A stretch of 41,159 bases of DNA. It comes from an uncultured Bacteroidales bacterium (GTDB lineage: Bacteria; Bacteroidota; Bacteroidia; Bacteroidales; Muribaculaceae). Below the pieces are notes generated by a model. The model made no database searches, had not been told where the DNA came from, and was given only the letters and a program-made list of their open reading frames with translations. The stretch's first letter is position 1. Each line of letters begins with the position of its first letter. The stretch is from the NCBI GenBank assembly GCA_902776835.1, contig CACYRK010000029.1, positions 1 to 41,159 on the forward strand, in the 5' to 3' direction. This document shows positions 8,642-17,477 of the stretch, piece after piece. Position numbers and translations under genes: made by a program.

Positions 8642-10546
8642 ATGACAACTAAGATATTTAAACTATTCTGTGCCGCTATCGTGGGCGTGGGCATGTCGGC
8701 AACTTTTGCCTCTTGCTCTCCCGATAGCTTCGAGGGCGCCGATCCCAACGGCATCCCCACGGTTGATGGCGTTGTCTTCGATATCGATGTAGATCAGGAG
8801 ACAAACCAGATGGTCGCCAAATACACTCCCCAACCCGGAACGTTCCCCGTGTGGATTGTGAATGGCACCACCTACTCTACCCTTCAGGAAGTTGGTTATC
8901 AAAATCCTGAGGCAGGCACATATACCATTGGTTTGAAGATTGGTAACCGCAATGGCTTCAGCCAGGGCACCGTTACCCGCGAATTTACCTTCAACGAGAC
9001 TAAGATTGACTACAGTGCCGACTTCCGCCGCATCACCGGCAAGGAATGGCGTTTTGCCAGCAAAGAGCAGGGTCACCTGGGTTGTGGCCCCGCCGGAACC
9101 GGTGGTACCGAGTGGTGGAGTGCAGGCCCCAACGAGAAGGCCGACTTCGGTATGTATGACGACCGCATCACCTTCACCAACGAAACGCGCAAGGGTGGCA
9201 CGTTCACCTACAGCGCTGGTGAGGATGGTCTTACCTACGTCAACAAGGGTACTACCAAGTGGGGTACCGCAGGCGAAGACTTCGACGCCAATGTTGGCAA
9301 CCAGACTTCGACTTGGAGTTTCGAGGTGTATGACTGGGAAGATGCCAATGGCAATGTCACCAAGCAGACCTATATCCAACTGGCTCCTAACACTGCATTC
9401 CCCTACATCAGTAGCGATGCACAGTTTGAGAATCCCAAGTTCCGCATCGAGGAACTCACCGCCAAGAAGTTGGTGCTCATTTATGAGACTCCCGACCGCA
9501 GCATTGCATGGCGATTCATCTTCACCAACGGCGAGGACGAGCCCGATGAGCCCAATGCAGTCGTTGACTGGGATCCCGCTTCTCCAGCCAACCTGTGGAA
9601 GACTGTTGAGAGTGGCGAGGACCTCGACGCCGTAGCATTCTGGTTTGCAAACGATGGTTGGTCACAAATCTCTGACCCAGAGTTGTCGCACAACAATGGC
9701 GAGTGGAATCTCACCATGCCTGAGGGCCTCGGTGGCTCGCAGTGGCAAGGCCAATTCCACATCGACACCAAACTCACCGCAAGCGCTGCTAAGAAGTACA
9801 ACTTCTACTGCGTTGTGGAGGCTGATGCCGACTGTCCCGGTGTGACATTCAAACTCACCGACTCGGGCGACTCGAACTACTTCTTCGAAGAGCGCCTGCC
9901 GATTTCGGCCGATAAGCCCTTCGTATTCAAGAAAGAAGGTGTCACACTGAAGGAGGGTGCGGACGCAAGCGCACTGCGCATGTTCTACGACTTCGGTGGC
10001 ACGCCCGCTGGCACTCACGTGAAGATTAGCAAGATTTACCTCGAGGAGGCTATCTCAATCGATTATGAGGATGCCGACAACCTCTGGAAGGCTGTTGACG
10101 ACGGCTCGATGTTCGATAGTTTCGGTTACTACTTCGCCGACAACGGATGGGGTGGCATCGATTACTCCCCCGCTACGCACAGCGGCGACGCTTATGAGAT
10201 TACCCTTCCTGAGGGACTTGGCGGCTCGCAGTGGCAAGGCCAGTTCCACATCGACACCAAGCTCACCGCAAGCGGCACTAAGGCATATCACGTGCAGCTG
10301 CAGATTGAAGCTGATGCCGACCTGCCTCAAGTCACCTTCAAGCTGACCGACTCGGGCGACGACAACTTCTTCTTTGCCGAGCGCAAAGACGTACCTGCCG
10401 ACACGCCTTATGTCATCACTTGGAAAAACGTCAAGCTGGCTCAGGGTGCTGATGCCACAGCATTGCGTTTCTTCTTCGACTTCGGTGGCTCGCCCGGTGG
10501 CGCTCACGTGAAGATCAGTAAGATTGTGCTTAAAGAGGCAAAATAA
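8642..10546 (+). CDS. Surface glycan-binding lipoprotein (SGBP-B/SusE-position) with tandem CBM-like modules
   Basis: A 634-residue lipoprotein in the SusE/F position. The lipobox ends at C25 (FASC, then SPDSFEG). An Ig/PKD-like module covers about 38-120. A tryptophan- and glycine-rich module follows at about 125-300 (TGKEWRFASKE, GCGPAGTGGTEWW), a type seen in other beta-glucan PUL binding proteins. Two tandem copies of a jelly-roll-like module then cover about 317-473 and 480-634. The copies start with NLWK at 317 and 480, and share GGSQWQGQFHIDTKLTAS and FKLTDSGD, in register at 163 residues. No catalytic residues were recognised. The role is inferred to be holding polysaccharide at the cell surface. 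The GH16 start follows its stop codon with no gap. Confidence 0.85.
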   Translation: MTTKIFKLFCAAIVGVGMSATFASCSPDSFEGADPNGIPTVDGVVFDIDVDQETNQMVAKYTPQPGTFPVWIVNGTTYSTLQEVGYQNPEAGTYTIGLKIGNRNGFSQGTVTREFTFNETKIDYSADFRRITGKEWRFASKEQGHLGCGPAGTGGTEWWSAGPNEKADFGMYDDRITFTNETRKGGTFTYSAGEDGLTYVNKGTTKWGTAGEDFDANVGNQTSTWSFEVYDWEDANGNVTKQTYIQLAPNTAFPYISSDAQFENPKFRIEELTAKKLVLIYETPDRSIAWRFIFTNGEDEPDEPNAVVDWDPASPANLWKTVESGEDLDAVAFWFANDGWSQISDPELSHNNGEWNLTMPEGLGGSQWQGQFHIDTKLTASAAKKYNFYCVVEADADCPGVTFKLTDSGDSNYFFEERLPISADKPFVFKKEGVTLKEGADASALRMFYDFGGTPAGTHVKISKIYLEEAISIDYEDADNLWKAVDDGSMFDSFGYYFADNGWGGIDYSPATHSGDAYEITLPEGLGGSQWQGQFHIDTKLTASGTKAYHVQLQIEADADLPQVTFKLTDSGDDNFFFAERKDVPADTPYVITWKNVKLAQGADATALRFFFDFGGSPGGAHVKISKIVLKEAK

Positions 10547-11650
10547 ATGAAGAAGGTTTTGTTAAGTACATTATTGCTTTCCCTTACCGTGGCCCTTTGG
10601 GGCTGCGGTGGGGATAGTGATGAGCCCCGTCCCTCGTCAATCACGATTACCGTGTCGACCGAGGCCATCAACGCTCCGGCTACCCAGTCGTCCTACGTAA
10701 TTAACGTGGGCACGACGGGCACCGAATGGGATGCCTACACCACCGGCGACTTCTTTACAATCGCCAAAAAGGGTACGACATCGACATCGGGCAGCGTGAC
10801 TGTCACGATACCGGCCAACCCCCTCACCGAGGTGCGTACCGGTTCAGTGGTGATTATGTCGGGCGCTGCACGCAAGACCATCACCGTCACGCAAGCCGCT
10901 GCTGAGCAGGCTGCTTACGATGCCCCGGAGGGCTATAAGTTGGTGTGGAACGATGAGTTTGACAATAGCTCAGAATTGAATGCCGACAATTGGACTCACG
11001 AGGTGAAGAATTCAGGCTGGGTGAATCACGAACTTCAGAACTACGTGAACCACCTCACTCCCGGCGGCGAACGCGTCACCGAGGTGAAAAACGGCACCCT
11101 GCGCATCACCTGTCTGAAAGAGGACGGCAAGATTTATTCGGGCCGTGTCTACGCTAAGGTGAGAGAGGGCTGGAAATATGGCTACATCGAGGCAAGCATC
11201 AAGTTGCCTAAGGGTCGTGGCACCTGGCCGGCATTCTGGATGATGCCTGTAAACTTCAGGTCGTGGCCCGCCGATGGCGAGATCGACATCATGGAGGAAG
11301 TGGGTTATCACCCCGACTATGTGTCGTCGAGCCTGCACGCCAACGCTCACGTTCACTCTAACGGCACGCAAGTGACGCATGAGATGTACTGCAAGGGCGC
11401 CGAGGGTGAGTTCCACAAATATGCCATCCTGTGGACCGGCGAGAACATCACCACCTTCGTCGACGGCAAGGTGCAGTTGTCATACGACAACCGTGGCCTG
11501 GGTCGCGACGACTGGCCCTACGACGACCCCTTCTACGTCATCCTCAACCTCGCTTGGGGTGGCGACTGGGGCGGTCAACAAGGTGTTGACGAGAGTAAAC
11601 TTCCGTTGACTATGGAAGTGGACTACGTGCGCGTATTCCAAAAGAAATAA
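10547..11650 (+). CDS. GH16 beta-glucanase lipoprotein with N-terminal BACON-like domain
   Basis: A 367-residue endo-glucanase, probably anchored at the cell surface. Lipobox ends at C20 (LWGC) followed by GGDSDE. A BACON-type domain spans about 30-118 (FFTIAKKG, TVTVTQAAAE). The GH16 catalytic domain covers about 128-367 and begins YKLVWNDEFD. The active site is E245-I-D-I-M-E250, the beta-bulge EIDIxE form of laminarinases; E245 would be nucleophile and E250 acid/base. WPAFWMMP and the C-terminal VDYVRVFQ are also standard. The expected activity is cleavage of beta-1,3- or mixed-linkage glucan into oligosaccharides for SusCD; agar- or carrageenan-type activity is less likely given the GH3 and GH5 partners. 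Its ATG abuts the stop of the preceding gene. Confidence 0.95.
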   Translation: MKKVLLSTLLLSLTVALWGCGGDSDEPRPSSITITVSTEAINAPATQSSYVINVGTTGTEWDAYTTGDFFTIAKKGTTSTSGSVTVTIPANPLTEVRTGSVVIMSGAARKTITVTQAAAEQAAYDAPEGYKLVWNDEFDNSSELNADNWTHEVKNSGWVNHELQNYVNHLTPGGERVTEVKNGTLRITCLKEDGKIYSGRVYAKVREGWKYGYIEASIKLPKGRGTWPAFWMMPVNFRSWPADGEIDIMEEVGYHPDYVSSSLHANAHVHSNGTQVTHEMYCKGAEGEFHKYAILWTGENITTFVDGKVQLSYDNRGLGRDDWPYDDPFYVILNLAWGGDWGGQQGVDESKLPLTMEVDYVRVFQKK

Positions 11651-11660
11651 CAACCATGAT

Positions 11661-11702
11661 TGTGGCCGTGGATGGTGTGATAATTCACGGCCACATTTTT
11701 CA
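11661..11702 (+). terminator. Hairpin between GH16 and GH5 genes (partial terminator or attenuator)
   Basis: TGTGGCCGTG at 11661-11670 pairs perfectly with CACGGCCACA at 11686-11695 around a 15-base loop, followed by a run of T. It sits inside the apparent operon. It may lower expression of the two downstream enzymes or stabilise the upstream mRNA end. No clear promoter follows before the GH5 start at 11720. Confidence 0.65.
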
Positions 11703-11719
11703 AAAATAATGAGCGACTT

Positions 11720-12955
11720 ATGAACAGATTGATGCTTCTTTTCGTCGTGACCATAATGGCTACCGGAGTTTTCGCCGCCAAGCCCACCGACTTTATCAAG
11801 GTCGACGGGCCAAACCTGGTGAAGCCCGACGGGTCGAAACTGTATATCCAGGGCACAAACCTGGGCAACTGGCTCAACCCCGAAGGTTATATGTTCGGGC
11901 TCAGCCGCACCAACTCCCCCTGGATGATCGACCTGATGATTAAGGAGGCTGTAGGTCCGGATTTTGCCGCCGAGTTCTGGCAATTGTTCAAGGACAACTA
12001 CATCACGCGCCCCGACATTGAGTTTATCGCTTCGCAGGGCGCCAACACGATCCGACTCCCCTTTAACTACAAACTCTTCACCGATGAAGACTATATGGGG
12101 CTGACAAAGAACCAAGATGGCTTTGCCCGCATCGACTCGGTGGTGGCTTGGTGCAAAAGCGCGGGACTGTACCTGATTCTCGACATGCACGACTGCCCAG
12201 GCGGCCAGACGGGCGATAATATTGACGACGGTCATGGCTACCCATGGCTGTTTGAAAGCGAGACAAGCCAGGCACTGTTTTGCGACATCTGGAAACGCAT
12301 CGCACAGCGCTACAACGACGAGCCTGTGATTCTTGGCTATGAACTTGCCAACGAACCCATCGCTCATTATTTTGAAAATAAGGACGCACTGAATATGCGG
12401 CTTGAGCCGCTCTACAAGCGTGTGGTGAAAGCCATTCGCGAAGTAGACAAGAACCATGTGATTCTGCTGGGCGGTGCCCGATGGAACTCCGACTTCTTCA
12501 TGTTCACCGACTGGAAGTTCGACGACAACATCATGTACACCTGCCACCGTTATGGCGGCGACGCTACCGCCGAAGCAATAAAAGATTATATTGACTTCCG
12601 CAATAAGACCAACCTGCCCATGTACATGGGTGAAATAGGCCACAACACCGACGAGTGGCAGTCGCGGTTTGTCAAAGTAATGAAAGAGAACAACATAGGC
12701 TACACTTTCTGGCCTTACAAGAAGATTGACAACTCATGCATGATGGGCATCAAGCGACCGGAGAGATGGGACGACATTGTGGTAAAATACTCGGAAACGC
12801 CGCGAGGCACCTATGCTGAGTGGCGCGAGGCTCGCCCCGACCAGGAAACATTCAGAAATCTCCTGTTGCAATATGTCGAGAACAGCCGCTTTGAGAATTG
12901 CCAGCCTCAAGACAGTTACATCAGTTCGTTGGGACTGCGCAGTTCACGGCCTTAA
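11720..12955 (+). CDS. GH5-family glycoside hydrolase (putative beta-glucanase)
   Basis: A 411-residue secreted (beta/alpha)8-barrel enzyme. A signal peptide (MNRLMLLF to GVFAAK) predicts periplasmic or surface location; no lipobox. The barrel begins IQGTNLGNWLNPEGYM. Further conserved elements are NTIRLPFNY, LDMHDCPGG, acid/base E212 in ELANEP, and nucleophile E305 in YMGEIGHN; FWPYKK follows. The NLGNWL opening recalls exo-beta-1,3-glucanase-like GH5 members, but the subfamily cannot be fixed from sequence reading alone. It lies between GH16 and GH3 genes and should act on oligosaccharides released from the same glucan. The last 30 residues are outside the conserved barrel. Confidence 0.9.
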   Translation: MNRLMLLFVVTIMATGVFAAKPTDFIKVDGPNLVKPDGSKLYIQGTNLGNWLNPEGYMFGLSRTNSPWMIDLMIKEAVGPDFAAEFWQLFKDNYITRPDIEFIASQGANTIRLPFNYKLFTDEDYMGLTKNQDGFARIDSVVAWCKSAGLYLILDMHDCPGGQTGDNIDDGHGYPWLFESETSQALFCDIWKRIAQRYNDEPVILGYELANEPIAHYFENKDALNMRLEPLYKRVVKAIREVDKNHVILLGGARWNSDFFMFTDWKFDDNIMYTCHRYGGDATAEAIKDYIDFRNKTNLPMYMGEIGHNTDEWQSRFVKVMKENNIGYTFWPYKKIDNSCMMGIKRPERWDDIVVKYSETPRGTYAEWREARPDQETFRNLLLQYVENSRFENCQPQDSYISSLGLRSSRP

Positions 12956-13005
12956 CGACGCCAATCATGCTTCAACGAATTCCAATCTATTAAATTGAAA
13001 ATAAG

Positions 13006-15246
13006 ATGAAAAAAATCATATTCACTATAATGGCGCTGCTGGTGGTTACGATGAGCCAGGCCAACGACCTGCCGGTATATCTCGACGATACTAAACCGCT
13101 GGAGCAGCGAGTCGAGGATGCGCTGCAACGCATGACGCTTGACGAAAAAATCGCCATTATCCACGCTCAGTCAAAGTTTAGCAGCCCAGGCGTGAAACGC
13201 CTCGGCATACCCGACCTGTGGACCGACGACGGCCCTCACGGAGTGCGCCCCGACGTGCTGTGGGACGAATGGGAGCAAGCCGGACAGACCAACGACTCGT
13301 GCGTGGCTTTCCCAGCACTCACCTGCCTTGCCGCTACGTGGAATCCCGAGATGGCACGCATCTATGGCGAGAACCTTGGCGAAGAGGCTTTGTATCGCGG
13401 CAAAAACGTGATACTCGGCCCTGGTGTCAACATCTACCGCACCCCACTGGGCGGACGCAACTTTGAGTACATGGGCGAAGACCCCTGGCTGGCATCGCGC
13501 ATCGTGGTGCCCTACGTGCAAGGCCTGCAGTCGAAGGGCGTGGCGGCTTGCATCAAGCATTACGCGCTCAACAACGATGAGGAATATCGCCATCAGGTGA
13601 ACGTCATCGTCAGCGACCGCGCTCTGCAAGAGATTTATCTGCCGGCTTTCAAGGCCGCCGTTCGCGAGGGCGGTGCCTGGGCAATAATGGGCGCATATAA
13701 CCTCTACAAGGACCAGCACAACTGCCACAACCAGTACCTGCTGAACAGAATCCTCAAGCAAGACTGGCAGTTTGACGGTGTGGTAATCTCGGACTGGGGC
13801 GGTGCTCACGACACCGAGCAAGCCGTGAAATACGGCCTCGACCTGGAGTTTGGCACTTGGACCGACGGTCTTGCCTTTGGCACCTCGAACGCTTACGACA
13901 ACTACTATATGGCACAACCTTACAAGCAACTAATCCAAGAGGGCAAAATGACCACCCAGGAACTTGATGAGAAGGTGCGCCGCGTGCTGCGTCTGCATTT
14001 CCGCACCACCATGAACCGCAACCGGCCTCACGGCTTCCTGTGCAGCGAGAGCCATTATGCTGCAGCGCTGAAGATTGCACAAGAAGGCATTGTGCTGCTG
14101 AAAAACGACGCACCCAAGGGCGCACAGCCAGTGTTGCCCCTCGATGCCAACAAAAAACAGCGAATTCTCGTCGTGGGCGAAAACGCCATTAAGATGATGA
14201 CCGTGGGTGGCGGCTCCTCGTCGCTGAAGGTGCAAAAGGAGATTCTGCCCCTCGACGGCATCAAGGCGCGCTTCGCCAATGCCGAGGTCGACTATGCCCG
14301 CGGCTACGTGGGCGACACGGTGCAAAGTTACAACGGTGTGACCGTGGGACGCAGCCTCTACGAAATGCGCTCAAAGGACGAACTGATAAGTGAAGCCGTT
14401 GAGAAAGCCAAGACCGCCGATGTGGTAATTGTAGTGGGCGGCCTGAACAAGAGCGATTATCAGGACGCTGAAGGCCACGACCGCAAGAGTTACGACCTGC
14501 CCTACGCACAAAACGAGTTGGTTGAGGCCCTGGTGGCTGTGAACCCGCGTTTGGTGTTCGTCAGCATCTCGGGCACCGGTTCTGTGCTGCCCTGGATTAA
14601 CAAAGTGCCTGCCGTGGTGCAGGGCTGGTTTGTGGGCTCGGAATCGGGCGAAGCCATTGCCAATGTGCTGGCCGGCGACGTGAACCCATCGGGTAAACTG
14701 CCATTCACCTGGTATGCCGACCTCAACCAGTGCGGCGCTCATGCCATGAACGCCTATCCCGGTGTGTGGCGCGAGGGCCAGCAGATTATCGACGAGGAGT
14801 ACAAGGAAGGCGTGTACGTGGGTTATCGCTGGGTCGACAAGCAGAAGGCTAAGCCTCTGTTCCCCTTCGGCTACGGATTGAGTTACACCACTTTCAGCCT
14901 GGGTAAAGCCACTGCCGACAAGAAGCAAATCACGGCCAACGACCAGATTTCGTTCACCGTGAGCGTGACCAACACCGGCAACCGCGCTGGCGCCGAAACC
15001 GTCCAACTCTATGTGAGCGACAAGAAAGCCAGTGTCGACCGACCCATGAAAGAACTGAAGGCATTCCAAAAGGTGTATCTGCAGCCCGGCGAATCGCGCG
15101 ACGTGACGCTCACCATTGGTCGCGACGCACTGAGTTTCTTCGACGAGGCCACGGGCCAATGGAAGGCCGAGCCAGGCACTTTCGAGGCTCTGATTGGCAC
15201 CTCATCGCAAAATCTGCCCACCAAATGCAGTTTTGAACTGAAATAA
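13006..15246 (+). CDS. GH3-family beta-glucosidase
   Basis: A 746-residue exo-acting beta-glucosidase, most likely periplasmic, given the signal peptide (MKKIIFTIMALLVVTMSQAN). Domains in order: TIM barrel (about 35-330) with DDGPHGVR, GPGVNIYRTPLGGRNFEYMGEDP, KHYALNNDE and the nucleophile D263 in VISDWGG; an alpha/beta sandwich (about 370-590) with GIVLLKND and VVGGLNKSDY; and a fibronectin-III-like C-terminal domain (about 650-745) with the VTNTGNRAGAETVQLYVSD signature. It removes glucose from the non-reducing ends of imported oligosaccharides, completing the pathway. A 50-base gap separates it from the GH5 gene. A strong terminator follows. Confidence 0.96.
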   Translation: MKKIIFTIMALLVVTMSQANDLPVYLDDTKPLEQRVEDALQRMTLDEKIAIIHAQSKFSSPGVKRLGIPDLWTDDGPHGVRPDVLWDEWEQAGQTNDSCVAFPALTCLAATWNPEMARIYGENLGEEALYRGKNVILGPGVNIYRTPLGGRNFEYMGEDPWLASRIVVPYVQGLQSKGVAACIKHYALNNDEEYRHQVNVIVSDRALQEIYLPAFKAAVREGGAWAIMGAYNLYKDQHNCHNQYLLNRILKQDWQFDGVVISDWGGAHDTEQAVKYGLDLEFGTWTDGLAFGTSNAYDNYYMAQPYKQLIQEGKMTTQELDEKVRRVLRLHFRTTMNRNRPHGFLCSESHYAAALKIAQEGIVLLKNDAPKGAQPVLPLDANKKQRILVVGENAIKMMTVGGGSSSLKVQKEILPLDGIKARFANAEVDYARGYVGDTVQSYNGVTVGRSLYEMRSKDELISEAVEKAKTADVVIVVGGLNKSDYQDAEGHDRKSYDLPYAQNELVEALVAVNPRLVFVSISGTGSVLPWINKVPAVVQGWFVGSESGEAIANVLAGDVNPSGKLPFTWYADLNQCGAHAMNAYPGVWREGQQIIDEEYKEGVYVGYRWVDKQKAKPLFPFGYGLSYTTFSLGKATADKKQITANDQISFTVSVTNTGNRAGAETVQLYVSDKKASVDRPMKELKAFQKVYLQPGESRDVTLTIGRDALSFFDEATGQWKAEPGTFEALIGTSSQNLPTKCSFELK

Positions 15247-15280
15247 GTCATTTGCACATTACATATAATTAGTTGATTAG

Positions 15281-15320
15281 AAAAGTCTGAGAAAAGTTAA
15301 CTTTATCTCAGACTTTTTTT
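15281..15320 (+). terminator. Rho-independent terminator of the PUL operon
   Basis: A perfect 12-base stem (AAAAGTCTGAGA at 15281-15292 with its complement at 15306-15317) encloses a loop that itself contains AAAGTTAACTTT, and ends in a T run to 15320. It closes the susC-to-GH3 operon. Confidence 0.85.
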
Positions 15321-15321
15321 A

Positions 15322-15329
15322 TATCTTTG
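15322..15329 (+). promoter_or_regulatory. -7 box of the SusR/DUF6377-like regulator gene
   Basis: TATCTTTG matches TAnnTTTG and ends 20 bases before the ATG at 15350. No good -33 TTTG is present at 19-20 bases; the expected position falls inside the terminator loop (ACTTTA). The promoter therefore overlaps the upstream terminator. Confidence 0.6.
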
Positions 15330-15349
15330 TCGCCACACACCATTAACAC

Positions 15350-17026
15350 ATGAACAGACTATTCTTACTTCTCGCCTGGATGCTTCTGGCTGGATCAGCA
15401 GTGTCGGTGGCACAAGACAATAATTTGCAAGACTATTTCCGGCAAATCGATGAGGCTATCAGCCACTCGTCGGAATACGTGGCCAAGCATGAAATCAAGA
15501 TAGGATTGCAGCGCCAGGCGTTGCAGCGTGAAACGACGCCCAGCGGAAAATACACGTGCAACTTTGAACTCTACGAACTCTACAAGCCATTCATGAGCGA
15601 CTCGGCGATTTATTTCCTTCGCCAGTGTATCGCTCTTGCCGACCAGATGCACGATCCGTCGGCATCGGTGCGTTGCCGTTCGCTGCTCGCCATACGCAGC
15701 GCCAACATAGGCATGTACGACGAGGCATTTTACATCCTTGACTCAATTAATACCGCCGGGGCCGACACACTGGCCTTGGGCACATACTATGAGGCTTACA
15801 ACAACGTGTACAGCGAACTCTCCTACTACACGCGCTTCGACAATATGCGTCAAATCTACCTCGACAAGGCCCACCATTACGAGCAACTGATGATGCAGCA
15901 CTTGTCGCCCACAAGCGAAGCGTGCTTTTTGCGGCGTGAACTCAACGCGCAGACCCAAGGCCGCATCAATGAGTCGATGAAAATCAACGACGAATGGCTC
16001 GCCACTGTGGAGCCCGGCTCACACCCCTACGCCTTAGTGGCCCTATATCGCTACATTGAATTCAAGTTGCAAGGCGACAGCGTGCAAATGATGCATTGGC
16101 TGGTGGAGTCGGTGTTGACCGACATCCGTAACGCCACTATGGACCAGGGGTCGATGTGGGAACTCGCCAATGAGTTGATGTTGCGCGGCGACATCGAGCG
16201 TGCCTCGCACTACATCAGTTTCACCAGCGACTGCGCCAACCGCTACGGCTCGCGGCAACGCAATTGGCAAATCGCACCCCTGCTCACCGCAATAGCCAAA
16301 AACTACAAGGCGAAAAGCGAGCGCACCACGATGCAACTGCGCATCACCATAGCATTTATCAGCGTGCTGGCCCTGCTGCTGCTCGGCGCACTGCTATTCT
16401 TGCATCGCCGACACAAACAACTCACAGCGGCACGTAATGAACTGCACAGCACCAACAGCCAACTCGAATCGCTGAACAAGGTGCTAAAGAAGGCCAACGA
16501 CCAACTCTCGGAAAAGAACACCCAATTCTCGGCCCTCAACTCGCAACTTGCCGAGAGCAACCGCGTGAAAGAGGAGTACATCGGCCGTTTTATGAGCCTG
16601 TGCTCACAGTACATCGACAAACTCGACGCCTACCGCAAAATGGTGAACAAGAAGATGAAGAACAAAGAACTCGACGAACTGTTCCAAATCTCGAAGTCCA
16701 CCGAACTCAAAGAGACCGAACTTGAAGAACTCTATGAGAACTTCGACAGCGTGTTCTTGCACCTCTTCCCGCACTTTGTCGAGGACTTCAACGCCCTACT
16801 CCAGCCCGAGGCGCAGGTACGCCCCAAAGAAGAGAACCGGCTCACCACCGAAATCCGCATCTTCGCACTCATCCGCTTGGGCATTGAAGACTCGTCGAAG
16901 ATTGCCGAATTCCTCCATTACAGCGTCAACACCATCTACAATTACCGCGCACGCATCAAGAATGGCGCCATCGCCAGCCGCGAGCAATTCGAGCAAAACG
17001 TCAAAAAACTCGGCCAAATCCAATAA
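15350..17026 (+). CDS. Membrane-anchored transcriptional regulator, SusR/DUF6377-type
   Basis: A 558-residue one-component regulator. It has a signal peptide or N-terminal helix (1-21), a helical TPR-like periplasmic domain (about 25-315), one transmembrane helix at about 325-347 (ITIAFISVLALLLLGALLF), and a coiled coil (about 350-410) with repeated leucines. The cytoplasmic C-terminal domain carries FMSLCSQYIDKLDAYRKMV and a helix-turn-helix (about 500-545) with ALIRLGIEDSSKIAEFLHYSVNTIYNYRARIK. This layout matches the DUF6377 family, to which SusR-like PUL activators belong as I recall; the family name is from memory. It probably senses periplasmic glucan fragments and activates the susC promoter. 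It has its own promoter just past the PUL terminator. Confidence 0.85.
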   Translation: MNRLFLLLAWMLLAGSAVSVAQDNNLQDYFRQIDEAISHSSEYVAKHEIKIGLQRQALQRETTPSGKYTCNFELYELYKPFMSDSAIYFLRQCIALADQMHDPSASVRCRSLLAIRSANIGMYDEAFYILDSINTAGADTLALGTYYEAYNNVYSELSYYTRFDNMRQIYLDKAHHYEQLMMQHLSPTSEACFLRRELNAQTQGRINESMKINDEWLATVEPGSHPYALVALYRYIEFKLQGDSVQMMHWLVESVLTDIRNATMDQGSMWELANELMLRGDIERASHYISFTSDCANRYGSRQRNWQIAPLLTAIAKNYKAKSERTTMQLRITIAFISVLALLLLGALLFLHRRHKQLTAARNELHSTNSQLESLNKVLKKANDQLSEKNTQFSALNSQLAESNRVKEEYIGRFMSLCSQYIDKLDAYRKMVNKKMKNKELDELFQISKSTELKETELEELYENFDSVFLHLFPHFVEDFNALLQPEAQVRPKEENRLTTEIRIFALIRLGIEDSSKIAEFLHYSVNTIYNYRARIKNGAIASREQFEQNVKKLGQIQ

Positions 17027-17146
17027 CCCCACCGCTCCCAGTCAACGCTGCCCAGGCATAATAGAATATGTAATCTACGCAATTAAGCGACAAGCCATTG
17101 ATATGGCCATATCACACTAAGCCAAAATATGCTGGGGTTCACAATC

Positions 17147-17173
17147 ATCCCGAATCGGTCATAGGTTCGGGAT
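17147..17173. terminator. Stem-loop between the regulator and the XRE gene
   Basis: ATCCCGAA at 17147-17154 pairs with TTCGGGAT at 17166-17173 around an 11-base loop. There is no strong T run on either side, so a terminator role for the two convergent genes is only plausible. Confidence 0.4.
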
Positions 17174-17243
17174 TATAGTTCCACAAAAAACAAAGCCCAG
17201 TTTCAATACCACACAAGAGGTGTTCACGCGGTCGCGCCGGCCA

Positions 17244-17465
17244 TCAAGGGTCATCGCTGACTATCTCCAAGCGGCAACCCAATCCCGCTATGTAGCGTAG
17301 TAGAGTGTCCAGACGTGGCACGGTCGCACCACGCTCCATCCGGCTGATTTGTCCCACCGACATACCGCACCGTTCGGCAAGTTCACTTTGAAATACTCCG
17401 CGACTCATGCGTTCATAAATCATCTCATCGCGGAAATCCATCATCATTTCATCAATCTTTTCCAT
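17244..17465 (-). CDS. Small XRE-family helix-turn-helix protein (orphan antitoxin-like)
   Basis: A 73-residue DNA-binding protein. The HTH_3 domain spans about residues 20-70: SRGVFQSELAERCGMSVGQISRMERGATVPRLDTLLRYIAGLG contains the usual Q-x-x-L-A, recognition helix S-x-x-x-I-S-x-x-E-x-G and P-x-x-x-T-L elements (in two parts). It resembles HigA-type antitoxins and small regulators. No toxin frame was found on either side, so a toxin-antitoxin role is unsupported. A TATCTTTG box lies so close upstream that the message may be leaderless if the first ATG is used; internal ATGs at codons 7-9, 15 and 20 are alternatives. Confidence 0.8.
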   Translation of the reverse strand: MEKIDEMMMDFRDEMIYERMSRGVFQSELAERCGMSVGQISRMERGATVPRLDTLLRYIAGLGCRLEIVSDDP

Positions 17466-17469
17466 AGCA

Positions 17470-17477
17470 CAAAGATA
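17470..17477 (-). promoter_or_regulatory. -7 box ahead of the XRE gene
   Basis: TATCTTTG on the minus strand (TAnnTTTG). Its end is only 5 bases from the start ATG, placing the predicted transcription start on or next to that ATG. No matching -33 TTTG is seen at the normal distance. Confidence 0.45.
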
